Positions 34,287-43,205 of a stretch of 64,000 bases of DNA are shown here, in pieces. Below the pieces are notes generated by a model. It was not told the DNA's origin. It saw only the letters and a program-made list of their open reading frames with translations, and made no database searches. The position numbers and the translations under genes are program-made. Position 1 is the first letter of the stretch. Every line of letters begins with the position of its first letter. The stretch comes from CALFXN01 sp937957815 (GTDB taxonomy: Bacteria; Synergistota; Synergistia; Synergistales; Aminobacteriaceae): contig DAIQNX010000013.1 of NCBI GenBank assembly GCA_036788195.1, positions 11,132 through 75,131 on the forward strand, in the 5' to 3' direction.

Positions 34287-35339
34287 CTACCGGATTCTGC
34301 GAACGCTCCCGGATTCGACTTCCCAGACGCCTCCGGGCCAATCTTCGGCCGGAGCTTCCGCCGTCGCGGCAAAAACCTGGAACCCCGACTTCCGCAACGC
34401 GTCAACGGTCTTTCTCCGGCCGTCCCCGTCGAGTTCGGCGGCGATCTCGTCGAGAAGGAGCACCGGCGCGCGCCGGACCGTCTTCTCGACCGCGAACGCG
34501 GCCGCGATCATGAGCGCGACGGCGGTCCTGCGCCGCTGCCCGCGGCTCAGGGCAAGGACGGAGCGGCCGGAATTTGTCAGGACGAGGTCGTCCCGATGCG
34601 GACCGACGAGGGGAATCCGCGCCTCCCGCTCCCGCTGCCCGTAGCGTTCGAGCCCCGCGGCGAAATCATCGGGAGGAGCGTCGCGTCCGGCGCTCCCGCC
34701 GCGCGCGTGACGCATTTCGAGCGGAGCCGGAAGAAGATCCGAAAGACGTTCGAGTTCCGCAGCGAGCATCGCGACGGACGACTGCCGGCTCTCCCAGATC
34801 CACGACGCGAGCGGCGCGAGAACCTTCGCGGTCAGCGAAGCGTTCCGTCCCTGCTTCAGGAGGACGGCCCGATGCCGCAGCGCCCGGCGCATTTCCGAAA
34901 GACGCCAGGCGTAGGGAGGGAAGAGCAGCGTGCAGAGCCTGTCGAGGAATGCGCGCCGGACGCCCGGGGTGCCCTCGACGAGCGAGAGATCCCCCGCGAG
35001 GAAGGCCAGCGACGGAACCCGCTCGCGGACGTTCGTCCAGCTCGCACGGCGTTCGTCGCACCGGACGAGCGTCCGTGCCCCGACGCGGAGTCCGACGTTC
35101 ACGGACTCTTCCCCCCCGAATTCGCCGTAGAGATAGGCCGAGGGCTCTCCGGAGTCCCACGCGACAGGAGACGCGCCGGTCCTGAAGCACCCCCAGCCCG
35201 AGAGCGCGTGAAGGCACTCGATGATATTCGTCTTTCCGGCGCCGTTGGGACCGGTGAGACAGTTCAGCCCCGCCTCCCATTCGAGCCGACGGGGCTGGAG
35301 ATTCCGGAAGAACTTCGTGACCGAGACGGAACAGCGCAT
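34287..35339 (-). CDS. recF: DNA replication/repair protein RecF
   Basis: SMC-like ATPase of 350 residues that helps load RecA at gaps and restart forks. Walker A is GPNGAGKTNI near residue 32; the signature LSRGQRRR and Walker B APVLLLDEIAAELD lie in the C-terminal third, in the usual places. ATG 35339 lies 4 bases after the dnaN stop, so the two are translationally linked. About 80 bases separate it from mnmG. Confidence 0.96.
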   Translation of the reverse strand: MRCSVSVTKFFRNLQPRRLEWEAGLNCLTGPNGAGKTNIIECLHALSGWGCFRTGASPVAWDSGEPSAYLYGEFGGEESVNVGLRVGARTLVRCDERRASWTNVRERVPSLAFLAGDLSLVEGTPGVRRAFLDRLCTLLFPPYAWRLSEMRRALRHRAVLLKQGRNASLTAKVLAPLASWIWESRQSSVAMLAAELERLSDLLPAPLEMRHARGGSAGRDAPPDDFAAGLERYGQREREARIPLVGPHRDDLVLTNSGRSVLALSRGQRRRTAVALMIAAAFAVEKTVRRAPVLLLDEIAAELDGDGRRKTVDALRKSGFQVFAATAEAPAEDWPGGVWEVESGSVRRIR

Positions 35340-35343
35340 GAAG

Positions 35344-36543
35344 CTACTCCGCGGAATCCCCCGTCTTCGGATCGTCCGCGTCAGTCGGAACGTCCGCCTC
35401 TTCGAACTCGGCGACGTCCGTCTCCGTGAGCTTGATCGGCATGAGCATGTACAGGAAGGAATCCTCCCCCTGGCGGATCAGGCAGACCTGTCCGAGCGGA
35501 CCGTTGAAGCGCATGTACGCACGGTCGCCCTGAAGCGCCTTGAGACCGTCGAGAAGGAACCCGACGTTGAACGCGATCCGGATATACTCCCCCGTGATCG
35601 CGGCCTCGAGAACCTCGCAGGCCTCGCCGATCTCGGGCGCTCGCCCCGTCATGTGGAGCTCGCCGCCCGCGTCCATCTTGAATACGACCATCCGCGTGTA
35701 TTCCCTGACCATGACGTCGATGCGCTCGAGCGCCGCGATGAACGCGGTCCGGTCGATTTCCATCGTCGTCGTGCTGTCCGGGTTCAGGATCTTCTCGTAA
35801 TTCGGGAAGGACGACTCGACGCGCCGGACCGAGAATTCCAGGCTCCCCATCTGAAAGAAGACGAGCGAATCGTCGACGAGGATCTTCACGGGAAATTCCG
35901 GGTCGATAGTCGACAGAATCCTCATAAGCTCCCTGAGGCCGGACATCGGCAACAGGACGTCGGTCTCCTCGCCTCCGGCGAGGACGTCGGCCTTCGCGAG
36001 CGAAAGGCGCTTGCCGTCCGTCGAGACGACGAGAAGGCGTCCCTCCTTGACCTTGAGAAGACATGCGCTCAGGTACTTCGGAAATTCGTCCGTCACCGTC
36101 GCGGCGATGCTCCCCTCGGCGAGGACGCGGGAAAGGTCGAACGCCTGAAGGTCACAGAAGTGGTTCGCCGCATCGGCGGCCGGAAGTTTCGGAAAGTCCT
36201 TCGCGGAATATGTCGAAAACCTGTAGCGGTTTCGTCCGGCCGTGATGTACCCGGTTCCGTCACCGATCGTCACCGTGAAAACGTCGGTGGGCGCTTTCTT
36301 GAAGAGCTCTCCGACGATCCTCACCGGGAAGACCGTCTCCCCTTCCTCGATGACTCGAATCCCTTCGACGACGCAAGTCACGGATGTCTTGAGGTCGGTC
36401 GCCTCGAGAAGAACGGTCGTTCCGCTCGTCGAGGGACGACACAGAATTCCGGTCAGGGACGCTATCGTGCTTTTGGGGTTGACCGTCCGTTCCGCGATCT
36501 GCCAGCTCTTCATGAAGTCCTGTTTCGTGATTTCAAGTTTCAT
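35344..36543 (-). CDS. dnaN: DNA polymerase III beta sliding clamp
   Basis: Ring-forming processivity clamp of 399 residues in three topologically similar domains (about 1-125, 126-255, 256-380). It starts MKLEITKQDFMKSWQIAERT and keeps the C-terminal peptide-binding end that in most bacteria reads MPMRL; here it reads MLMPIKL, followed by an acidic tail of about 25 residues. ATG 36543 is preceded by a GGGGGAGGAG-like site. Upstream lies the unwinding element and DnaA boxes, so expression may respond to DnaA. Confidence 0.96.
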   Translation of the reverse strand: MKLEITKQDFMKSWQIAERTVNPKSTIASLTGILCRPSTSGTTVLLEATDLKTSVTCVVEGIRVIEEGETVFPVRIVGELFKKAPTDVFTVTIGDGTGYITAGRNRYRFSTYSAKDFPKLPAADAANHFCDLQAFDLSRVLAEGSIAATVTDEFPKYLSACLLKVKEGRLLVVSTDGKRLSLAKADVLAGGEETDVLLPMSGLRELMRILSTIDPEFPVKILVDDSLVFFQMGSLEFSVRRVESSFPNYEKILNPDSTTTMEIDRTAFIAALERIDVMVREYTRMVVFKMDAGGELHMTGRAPEIGEACEVLEAAITGEYIRIAFNVGFLLDGLKALQGDRAYMRFNGPLGQVCLIRQGEDSFLYMLMPIKLTETDVAEFEEADVPTDADDPKTGDSAE

Positions 36544-36836
36544 CCCTGGTCTCCTCCCCCGATGAAGCTTCCGAAAATCACTCGGTCTTCATCCTCTTCT
36601 TTTATTATTGTCTTTCAAGAGAAAAGGCAGTAGTAATAATAATAAGGCCTGTGAATACTGTGGATAACGGCTCCGACCCGGCCCGGCGACGGTGAATGGG
36701 GACGTGGATAACGCTGTGTGGCTGGAAGTTCAGTTATACACAATATCCACAGTTTTTTTGTGAAAAAGCGCGTTTCTCCGGTTATCCAACGCCCCGTTCA
36801 GGGGAAAATCACAGCTTCTGCTCGATGTTATCCACA
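36544..36836. other. oriC segment 1 (dnaA-dnaN intergenic DnaA-box cluster)
   Basis: DnaA-box-like 9-mers: 36650-36658 (TGTGAATAC), 36659-36667 (TGTGGATAA, perfect), 36703-36711 (CGTGGATAA), 36734-36742 (TTATACACA), 36743-36751 (ATATCCACA), 36782-36790 (TTATCCAAC) and 36828-36836 (TTATCCACA, perfect, inside the 3' end of dnaA). Two adjacent pairs abut each other without spacing. Together with the unwinding element this is the probable start site of chromosome replication. Confidence 0.85.
36629..36667 (-). other. Origin unwinding element: DnaA boxes, GC clamp and DnaA-trios
   Basis: Read on the minus strand: a perfect DnaA box TTATCCACA (36667-36659), a second directly abutting box-like GTATTCACA (36658-36650), a short GC stretch (AGGCC), then TTA TTA TTA TTA CTA (36645-36631). 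This order (boxes, GC-rich gap, repeated trinucleotides of the form C/T-T-A) is the bacterial unwinding system in which DnaA extends from double-stranded boxes onto one strand. An AT-rich tract follows at 36590-36628. It lies in the dnaA-dnaN gap. Confidence 0.8.
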
Positions 36837-38143
36837 ATTTGCTTCATCCGCGGCTGTTCCTCCACGAGCTGAGAGATCTTCCGCTGCGCGTGGAGGACCG
36901 TCGTGTGATCCTTCTTCTTGAACGCGAGGCCGATTTGCTGGAGGCTCGCCTCGGTTTTCTTGCGGCACAGATACATCGCGACCTGCCGCGCGAGTGCGAG
37001 TTCGGAGGTCCGTTTGGAACTGACGAGATCCTCCGTGGACATCCCGAAGGATTCAGCGACGGCCTGCTGGATCGCGTCGATGCCGACGGGACCTCGGATA
37101 TCCTTCCTGATAACGTCCTTGAGCCATTCGCCCGCGTTTTCGGGAGTGATCGGTTCGCTGTTGAGTTCGGCACACGCGACGACGCGGTTGAGCGCGCCCT
37201 CGAGTTCCCGGATATTGCTTGGGATGTTCTGCGCGAGAAAGAGGATGACGTCCTCGGGCATCTCGTATTTCTTGAGCAGCGCCTTCTTCTGGAGGATCGC
37301 GATGCGCGTCTCGAGGTCGGGCGACTGGATATCCGTCACGAGCCCCCATTCGAAACGGCTCACGAGCCGGTCTTCGATGTTCTGGATTTCCTTCGGCGGC
37401 CTGTCGGAACAGATGACGATCTGTTTTTTCGTCGTATGGAGGCTGTTGAAGGTGTGGAAAAACTCCTCCTGGCTGCTCTCCTTGTTGCCGAGGAACTGGA
37501 TGTCGTCGATCAGGAGGACGTCCATGTTGCGGTATTTCGATTTGAACTCCTGCGTGCGGTTTTTCTGGATCGACTGGATGAATTCGTTGATGAACTTCTC
37601 CGAGCTGATGTAGGCCACCTTCATGTTCGGGTTGCGGTCCAGGACGTAGTGTCCGATCGCGTGCATCAGATGCGTCTTCCCGAGTCCGACGCCTCCCCAG
37701 ATGAAGAGCGGATTGTATGCTTCCCCCGGCGTCTCGGCGACGGCGAGACTCGCCGCGTTCGAGAGGCGATTCGATTTGCCGACGACGAATGTGCTGAAGA
37801 CATAGCTCGGGTTCAGTCCGCCGCGCGCGGCGGGCTGCTGCTGCGCTCCCTGGGCGGCCCGCTCGGCCCGGACCTGTTCGTCCTTTCGCGTTTCGGAGCC
37901 CACGCGGAACTCAACGTTTCCCGCAACGCCGCGTTCTTTCACGAGCGTCACGAGATCCTTCAGGAAGCGCGACGAAATCTGTTCCTTGACGAAGACGTTC
38001 GGGACGTCCAGAACGAGCGTATCCCCCAGGATTTCCACAGGAATGCACGTCTTGAGCCAGAGATCCGCCGCTCCCTGCGGCAATTTCGTCGAGGCTTCGG
38101 AAAGCAGGTCCTGCCAGATCTGTTCGATGTTTGTGTCCACCAT
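36809..38143 (-). CDS. dnaA: Chromosomal replication initiator DnaA
   Basis: AAA+ initiator of 444 residues. Domain I (about 1-85) is followed by a short Ala/Gln-rich linker (about 95-110), then the AAA+ domain with Walker A GGVGLGKTH, Walker B DVLLIDDIQFL, sensor I near ICSDRPPKEI and the arginine finger in SRFEWGL. The C-terminal DNA-binding domain (about 350-444) has the box-recognition motif KKDHTTVLHAQRKI. ATG 38143 follows GGGGGGA. DnaA boxes occur on both sides of the gene, implying autoregulation as well as origin function. Confidence 0.97.
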   Translation of the reverse strand: MVDTNIEQIWQDLLSEASTKLPQGAADLWLKTCIPVEILGDTLVLDVPNVFVKEQISSRFLKDLVTLVKERGVAGNVEFRVGSETRKDEQVRAERAAQGAQQQPAARGGLNPSYVFSTFVVGKSNRLSNAASLAVAETPGEAYNPLFIWGGVGLGKTHLMHAIGHYVLDRNPNMKVAYISSEKFINEFIQSIQKNRTQEFKSKYRNMDVLLIDDIQFLGNKESSQEEFFHTFNSLHTTKKQIVICSDRPPKEIQNIEDRLVSRFEWGLVTDIQSPDLETRIAILQKKALLKKYEMPEDVILFLAQNIPSNIRELEGALNRVVACAELNSEPITPENAGEWLKDVIRKDIRGPVGIDAIQQAVAESFGMSTEDLVSSKRTSELALARQVAMYLCRKKTEASLQQIGLAFKKKDHTTVLHAQRKISQLVEEQPRMKQIVDNIEQKL

Positions 38144-38184
38144 GGTCCCCCCAGCAAACGAATCATATCATGATATCACACGGG

Positions 38185-38491
38185 ATATCCACAAAAGTTG
38201 TCCACATATCCACATTCGATTCGGACAAAACTGTGGATATCCGAAAAGCCGCACCAGGACGGGTGTAACGAAAGTATTAAATCGAGCGCATCTGTGACCT
38301 TTATGTACCAAGTGGAGAATACCAGCTGCCGGAGGTTGTCCACAATCCGTCCACCACTGTGGATAAATTCGTCCCTTCGGGCGGCCATCCCAGCCGAAAA
38401 ATCTCAATTCTGTGGATATACCCTCTTCGACGCGTCCCGAATGTGTTTAAATTGACACCGGTTGGACTTTGAAGGACACTTATGTGGAAAA
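38185..38491. other. oriC segment 2 (DnaA-box cluster upstream of dnaA)
   Basis: Eight box-like 9-mers in about 300 bases: 38185-38193, 38198-38206, 38206-38214, 38232-38240, 38336-38344, 38358-38366 (perfect TGTGGATAA), 38411-38419 and 38483-38491 (TGTGGAAAA). No trinucleotide run like that of segment 1 is seen here. The region also separates the leftward dnaA series from rightward genes and must hold their promoters. Confidence 0.82.
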
Positions 38492-38517
38492 ATTCGGCTG
38501 AAAGGGTGCGACGCTCT

Positions 38518-39519
38518 ATGACGACCGTTCTTCACGTTATCAGCCATACCGACCTCGACGGAGTCGCAGCCGCCGCGACGGCATGGCTCGCATACTCGCC
38601 GGAACGCCCCGTCCGCCTCTCGCTCGCGGGATACGGCAGCGTGGATGCCCTCGTCACGGAAAGCCTCGAAGGCTCCATCCCGTTCGTCGTTCTCGACCTC
38701 TTCTGCCAGGACGCCCGAACAGTCGACGCCGTCGACCGGACGTGGAAGGACGGGGACATGCCCGTCGCGTTCGACCATCACGAGACGACCGCATCCCGTT
38801 ACGGCGGACGCCCGTGGATCGTGTTCGATTCATCCGTCTGCGGCGCGAAGGTTTTCCACAGATGGCTCTCCGGGCACGGCACGAGCGAACAGGCGGCGCG
38901 GATTGCGGGGCTTTCGGACTTTGTGGACATCGCGAACGACCGCGATCTGTGGATCAACGAGCGCCCCGAGGGACGGCTCTGGCAGGCCCTCATCACTCTC
39001 TGCGGCCCGTGGAGCGTCTTCACGCGCGTCGTCTCGGGCGAGAGCGCGTTCCGCGAAAGCGAACGGGCGACGGCCGAGGACTTCGTCGTCCGGCAGGAGG
39101 CGAGGTTCCAGCGCGCGCTCGAGCGCGTCAACCGGTCGAACCGCGATCTCGCGTTCGTCGAGCCCGGTATCCTCGAATACGGCGACGTGTCGGACTTCGG
39201 CGGCCTGATCCTCGACCGAATGGAAAAGCCGCCGTTCCTCGTGGCAGTCGCGGCGAAGCGAACGGGCGGCGAATGGGCCGTGTCCCTCCGGAGCCGTTCG
39301 GAGACGGCGGGAAAGGTCGTGGCGCTTCTCAAGGACGGCCGGAAGGTCCGTGGCGGCGGACACGACGACTCGGCGGCGCTCTACTTCCCGTCGTCGTACA
39401 CTCCCGATCAGATCAGGGAGACGCTGTCGGCCGCGCTTCGGACCGTGCAGGACAGGGAACGCCCGACGGGCGTCACGCTCGGAGACGTGTTCGCGAACGC
39501 GTTCCGCAGGGAAGGATAG
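38518..39519 (+). CDS. DHH-family phosphoesterase
   Basis: Metal-dependent phosphoesterase of 333 residues. HTDLDGVAAA (motif I) lies near the N-terminus, LDLFCQD follows and FDHHE is the DHH motif; a C-terminal DHHA1-like part has GGGHDDSAA for substrate binding. Relatives degrade nanoRNAs (NrnB) or cyclic dinucleotides. ATG 38518 places the first beta strand at the usual distance; an ATG at 38482 with AAGGA in front is a real alternative and would start inside a DnaA box. It is the first rightward gene beyond the origin. Confidence 0.85.
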   Translation: MTTVLHVISHTDLDGVAAAATAWLAYSPERPVRLSLAGYGSVDALVTESLEGSIPFVVLDLFCQDARTVDAVDRTWKDGDMPVAFDHHETTASRYGGRPWIVFDSSVCGAKVFHRWLSGHGTSEQAARIAGLSDFVDIANDRDLWINERPEGRLWQALITLCGPWSVFTRVVSGESAFRESERATAEDFVVRQEARFQRALERVNRSNRDLAFVEPGILEYGDVSDFGGLILDRMEKPPFLVAVAAKRTGGEWAVSLRSRSETAGKVVALLKDGRKVRGGGHDDSAALYFPSSYTPDQIRETLSAALRTVQDRERPTGVTLGDVFANAFRREG

Positions 39520-39557
39520 GCGACGGCCGGGAACAAACGAACGAAGGGGGATTCGCG

Positions 39558-40376
39558 GTGCGACGATTGCTGTGGACGACGTTTCTCGGCATTGCGGTGT
39601 TTTTCGGAGTCGCGTTCGCGGCCGTTCCCGACGCGGACGACGGTTTCATCGCGGCGAGGGGACAGGGAACCCCGCCGCCGCGGTTCGCGGGGACGCCGCA
39701 GGGAAAGCTGATGGCGAAGCGCGCCGCGATGGTCGACCTCCAGCGGACGATTCTCGAGCACGTCAGGGGCCTTCGCGCCGAATCCCGGAAGACCGTGGGA
39801 GATCTCATGGCCGACGGAGCCGTCCGTATCGCCGTCGATGGCGTCATCCGGGAGGTCGAGGTCACCGATGGGACGTACGACGGCTGCACCTACACGCTCG
39901 ATGGGCGCGTCGACCTGAGGGGCATCCGCCGCTCGCTCCTCCCGGCGATTCCTGAGATCCAGTCGTGGCCGAAGCCGGCAATTCCCGAAGGGGCGTACCG
40001 CGGCCTCGTCGTCGACGCGAGAAAGTTCGACGTGGCGCCGTCGATCGTCCTGCGCATCAGGAGCGCGGGCGGGCGAGCCGTCTACGGACCGGAGTTCGTC
40101 GACAGGGAGATGTTCGTCGAGCGAGGCATGTGCCGCTTCGACGACGACATTCCGAAGAACACGCGTCGTCTGGCCGCCGCGCCGCGGCTGGTCGGAACGG
40201 CCGAGGCGTCCGAGCCAGAGGGGCCGTACCTGCTGATTCGCGCCTCGGGACTGTACGGCGACGGGACGATTCTCGTCGGCGACAGGGAGGCCGCGGCCGT
40301 CGAACGCCTCGCGCCGCTCGCTCGCGTCGACGGCAATGTGGTGGTCCTCGTCCGGCCGTCGGCCCTCGGGAAGTAG
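39558..40376 (+). CDS. Secreted LPP20-family protein
   Basis: Exported protein of 272 residues starting at GTG with AAGGGGG 8 bases upstream. The signal peptide spans about 1-22 (GVAFA). The next part follows the LPP20 pattern: an ARGQG-type turn, KLMAKRAAMVDLQRTILEHVRG, then VRIAVDGVIREVEV. The C-terminal half (about 115-272) contains two repeats of a beta-rich motif with RLAAAPRLVGTAEA and YLLIRASGLYGDG. No lipobox Cys is seen, so it may be periplasmic rather than a lipoprotein. Function unknown; LPP20-type domains occur in flagellar and surface proteins. Confidence 0.72.
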   Translation: MRRLLWTTFLGIAVFFGVAFAAVPDADDGFIAARGQGTPPPRFAGTPQGKLMAKRAAMVDLQRTILEHVRGLRAESRKTVGDLMADGAVRIAVDGVIREVEVTDGTYDGCTYTLDGRVDLRGIRRSLLPAIPEIQSWPKPAIPEGAYRGLVVDARKFDVAPSIVLRIRSAGGRAVYGPEFVDREMFVERGMCRFDDDIPKNTRRLAAAPRLVGTAEASEPEGPYLLIRASGLYGDGTILVGDREAAAVERLAPLARVDGNVVVLVRPSALGK

Positions 40377-40426
40377 CGACAATCGGAAAGCGGCAACAAT
40401 CGGGGATATAGAGGGAGGGCGGCCGC

Positions 40427-41623
40427 ATGTCGTGGAGGGAGCGTTTCCTCGACTTTTTCGGCATCAGGCGGAGCATCGCGGGGCTTCTCGTCATGGTGCT
40501 CCTCGTCGGCATGGGAGAGCGCATGGCGGAGCGGTTCCTGCCGATCTACCTTCTCGCGCTCGGCGGCGGCGCCCTTTCGGTCGGCGTCCTCAACGGACTC
40601 GACAACCTGCTCTCCGCGCTCTACTCGTTCCCCGGCGGGTACCTCGCCGACCGGCTCGGGACGAAGCGCGCGCTCCTCGTGTTCAACCTGCTCGCGATGG
40701 CCGGGTTCCTCGTCGTCGTCTTCGTTCCGAAGTGGCAGGCCGTCATCGGCGCGTCGTTCCTCTTCCTGTCGTGGACTGCGATCTCGCTGCCCGCGACGAT
40801 GAAGCTCATCGCCCGCGCGCTGCCGAAGAACAAGCGCACGATGGGCGTGTCGGTCCATTCGCTCGTCCGCCGCGTCCCGATGGCGCTCGGTCCGCTCTTC
40901 GGCGGCGCGATGATCGGCCTGTTCGGCGAGGTCTGGGGCGTCCGCGTCGCCTTCGCCGGCGCGTTCCTGCTCGCGTTCGTCGCGCTCGTCGCGCAGCAGG
41001 TCCTGATCGACCCGGACGACGCGGTCATCGAGCGCGCCGAGAAGAATCCGCTCGTGATCTTCCGCCTCATGAGCCCCGATCTGAAGAACCTTCTCGTGTC
41101 GGATATCCTGATCCGGTTCTGCGAGCAGATCCCGTACGCGTTCGCGGTCGTGTGGGCGATGAAGGTCATCCCCGAACCCGTGTCCGCGTGGCGGTTCGGC
41201 GTCCTGACGGCCGTGGAGATGGCGACGGCCGTCCTCGTCTACATCCCCGTCGCGTACCTCGCCGACAGGGGCGGCAAGAAGATCTTCGTCCTCATGACCT
41301 TCTGCTTCTTCACGGCCTTCCCGGTCGTCCTCTACTACTCCCGGTCGTTCTGGCCGCTCGTGGCCGCGTTCGTCGTCCGGGGGCTCAAGGAGTTCGGCGA
41401 ACCGACGCGGAAATCCCTGATCCTCGACCTGTCGCCCGAGGACCGGCAGGCCGCGATGTTCGGCCTGTACTACCTGATGCGCGACGTCGTCGTATCCGTC
41501 GCCGCCTTCGGCGGAGCGCTGCTCTGGATGATCTCTCCGGCCGTCAACTTCTGGACCGCGTCGCTCTTCGGCCTCGCGGGGACGGTCTGGTTTGCGCTGA
41601 AGGGGCGCGACGTGTCGCGGTGA
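40427..41623 (+). CDS. MFS transporter
   Basis: Secondary transporter of 398 residues with about eleven or twelve hydrophobic helices. The helix 2-3 loop carries the MFS motif GGYLADRLGTKRALL and its counterpart in the C-terminal half is AYLADRGGKKIFVLM. A central loop (about 195-215) is cytosolic. GAGGGAGGG precedes the ATG. It follows the LPP20-type gene by 50 bases but substrate cannot be inferred. Confidence 0.9.
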   Translation: MSWRERFLDFFGIRRSIAGLLVMVLLVGMGERMAERFLPIYLLALGGGALSVGVLNGLDNLLSALYSFPGGYLADRLGTKRALLVFNLLAMAGFLVVVFVPKWQAVIGASFLFLSWTAISLPATMKLIARALPKNKRTMGVSVHSLVRRVPMALGPLFGGAMIGLFGEVWGVRVAFAGAFLLAFVALVAQQVLIDPDDAVIERAEKNPLVIFRLMSPDLKNLLVSDILIRFCEQIPYAFAVVWAMKVIPEPVSAWRFGVLTAVEMATAVLVYIPVAYLADRGGKKIFVLMTFCFFTAFPVVLYYSRSFWPLVAAFVVRGLKEFGEPTRKSLILDLSPEDRQAAMFGLYYLMRDVVVSVAAFGGALLWMISPAVNFWTASLFGLAGTVWFALKGRDVSR

Positions 41624-41784
41624 ACCACGAAGGAACGGAGACGAAGACGCCGCAACCGGTCGATCGCCCGGAATGGGGTGCGGGGGCGCTGGATTTCCGG
41701 AACGGCAGTAGCGTATAATATTCCGGCGCCGGTCGCACGTGGAGTGCACGGCAATTCGCACCGACTCCCGGGGAGGAGAATCTC

Positions 41785-42144
41785 ATGAAAAAGACTCTGC
41801 TTCTGCTGTCGATGTTTTTCGTGCTTCTCGCGTCCGCCGCGTTCGCGGGAAAACAGGACTTCGTCCTCGTCAACAAGACGGGCGTCGAGATCCACGCGGT
41901 CTATGTCAGCCCGTCCAAGAGCAACGACTGGGAGGAGGATATCCTCGGCGACGACACGCTTCCGAACGGCGAGTCCGTCGAGATCACCTTCGATCGCAGC
42001 GAAAACGCCTCAATGTGGGATCTCAGGATCGAGGACAGCGACGGGAACTCGATCGAATGGAGCGACATCCCTCTCAAGAAGGTCAACAAGATCACGCTGA
42101 CCTATAACCAGAAAAGCGGAAAGGGAACCGCGACGTTCGACTAG
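41785..42144 (+). CDS. Small secreted protein of unknown function
   Basis: A 119-residue exported protein. The signal peptide is clear (KKTLLLLSMFFVLLASAAFA). The mature 98 residues are acidic and beta-rich: LVNKTGVEIHAVYVSPSKSNDWEEDILG, EITFDRSENASMWDLRIEDSDG, then a Lys-rich end. I do not recognise a named family; the pattern of short strands around a conserved Trp-Glu-Asp core looks like a small beta-sandwich. GGGAGGAG precedes the ATG and TATAAT (41714-41719) is a plausible -10 element. Monocistronic. Confidence 0.75.
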   Translation: MKKTLLLLSMFFVLLASAAFAGKQDFVLVNKTGVEIHAVYVSPSKSNDWEEDILGDDTLPNGESVEITFDRSENASMWDLRIEDSDGNSIEWSDIPLKKVNKITLTYNQKSGKGTATFD

Positions 42145-42178
42145 AAACTCCGGCGTCTGAAGCGGGTGGATTCTTTCG

Positions 42179-42211
42179 CGAACCTCCGCGGCGCGACGCC
42201 GCGGAGGTTCG
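42179..42211 (+). repeat. Perfect 15-bp inverted repeat between a secreted-protein gene and mrp
   Basis: CGAACCTCCGCGGCG (42179-42193), three bases, then the exact reverse complement (42197-42211). No U-run follows, so as RNA it would be a very stable hairpin but not a standard terminator. It overlaps the expected -35 zone of the mrp gene (a -10-like GGTATCAT lies at 42213-42220), so a DNA operator is equally possible. Confidence 0.6.
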
Positions 42212-42277
42212 TGGTATCATGGGACCGTTGCGCCGCTCTCGCCGGAGAGCGGACGTTCTGACCGGGAGGCATCGTAC

Positions 42278-43174
42278 ATGGCAAACGAGAACATCGGACG
42301 CATCGTCGCGGTGGGGAGCGGCAAGGGAGGCGTGGGAAAGAGCACGGTCACGGCGCTTCTGGCGCTCGCCGCGGCGCGCCAGGGGCTGAAGGCGGGAATC
42401 CTCGACGCCGACATCACGGGGCCGTCGATCCCGAAGCTCTTCGGACTCGAGGGACTGCCCGCGCCCACGGGAGACAGGCCTGAACCCGCCGTCACGAAGG
42501 CGGGAATCCGCGTCATGTCCATCAACCTGCTGCTCGACGACCCGACGAAGCCGGTCGTCTGGCGCGGACCGATGGTCGGAAGCGTCATCACGCAGTTCTA
42601 CACGGACATCGACTGGGGAAAGCTCGACTACCTGTTCATCGACCTTCCGCCGGGAACGTCGGACGCGCCGCTGTCGGTGATGCAGTCGATCCCGGTGGAC
42701 GGATTCCTGCTGGTGACGTCGCCGCAGGAGCTGTCGGTTCTCGTGGTCGAAAAGGCGGCGGCGATGACGAAGATGTTGGAGGTCCCGCTTCTGGGGCTCG
42801 TTGAGAACATGGCGTGGCTGAAGTGCCCGGACTGCGGGAAGCGGATCGACCTGTTCGGGAAGAGCCATGCGGGGACGCTCGAGAGTTCGTACGGGGCGCC
42901 GCTGTGGGCGACGCTGCCGGTGGAGCCTGAAGTGACGGCGCTCGCGGACGCGGGGAAGATGGACCGCTACGCGGACCACGAGGTTCTCGACACGCTCTTC
43001 GAACGCCTCGGGGACTCGCTCTCCGCCCTGCCGCGCCGGGCGGACACGTTCCACCCGCTGCTCGAGACGGCCGACGAGGCCGGCGGCTGTCCGGGAGAAA
43101 ACCCGGAGGCGTCCTCCTGTTCGGGAAGCTGCGGTTCGTGTCCATCCGCCGGCGGATGCGGCAGCAGGCACTAA
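42278..43174 (+). CDS. Mrp/ApbC-family iron-sulfur carrier ATPase
   Basis: P-loop ATPase of 298 residues. The deviant Walker A is GSGKGGVGKST; DADITGPSIPKLFG and the later DLPPGTSDAPLSVMQ (Walker B) are Mrp hallmarks; CPDCG carries the CxxC that holds a shared 4Fe-4S cluster. The C-terminus is Cys-rich (SCSGSCGSCPSAGGC), as in members that bind extra metal or cluster. It likely carries Fe-S clusters to apo-proteins in the cytosol. Single gene with its own terminator. Confidence 0.93.
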   Translation: MANENIGRIVAVGSGKGGVGKSTVTALLALAAARQGLKAGILDADITGPSIPKLFGLEGLPAPTGDRPEPAVTKAGIRVMSINLLLDDPTKPVVWRGPMVGSVITQFYTDIDWGKLDYLFIDLPPGTSDAPLSVMQSIPVDGFLLVTSPQELSVLVVEKAAAMTKMLEVPLLGLVENMAWLKCPDCGKRIDLFGKSHAGTLESSYGAPLWATLPVEPEVTALADAGKMDRYADHEVLDTLFERLGDSLSALPRRADTFHPLLETADEAGGCPGENPEASSCSGSCGSCPSAGGCGSRH

Positions 43175-43205
43175 AGGCGTCCTTCGGATGTCATGAAAGT
43201 GTCGG

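Noticed and set aside
38482..38520. Alternative start of the DHH phosphoesterase gene at 38482
   Set aside because: It has an AAGGA site and cannot be ruled out, but it overlaps a DnaA box and adds 12 residues before the first conserved strand. The start at 38518 fits family length better.
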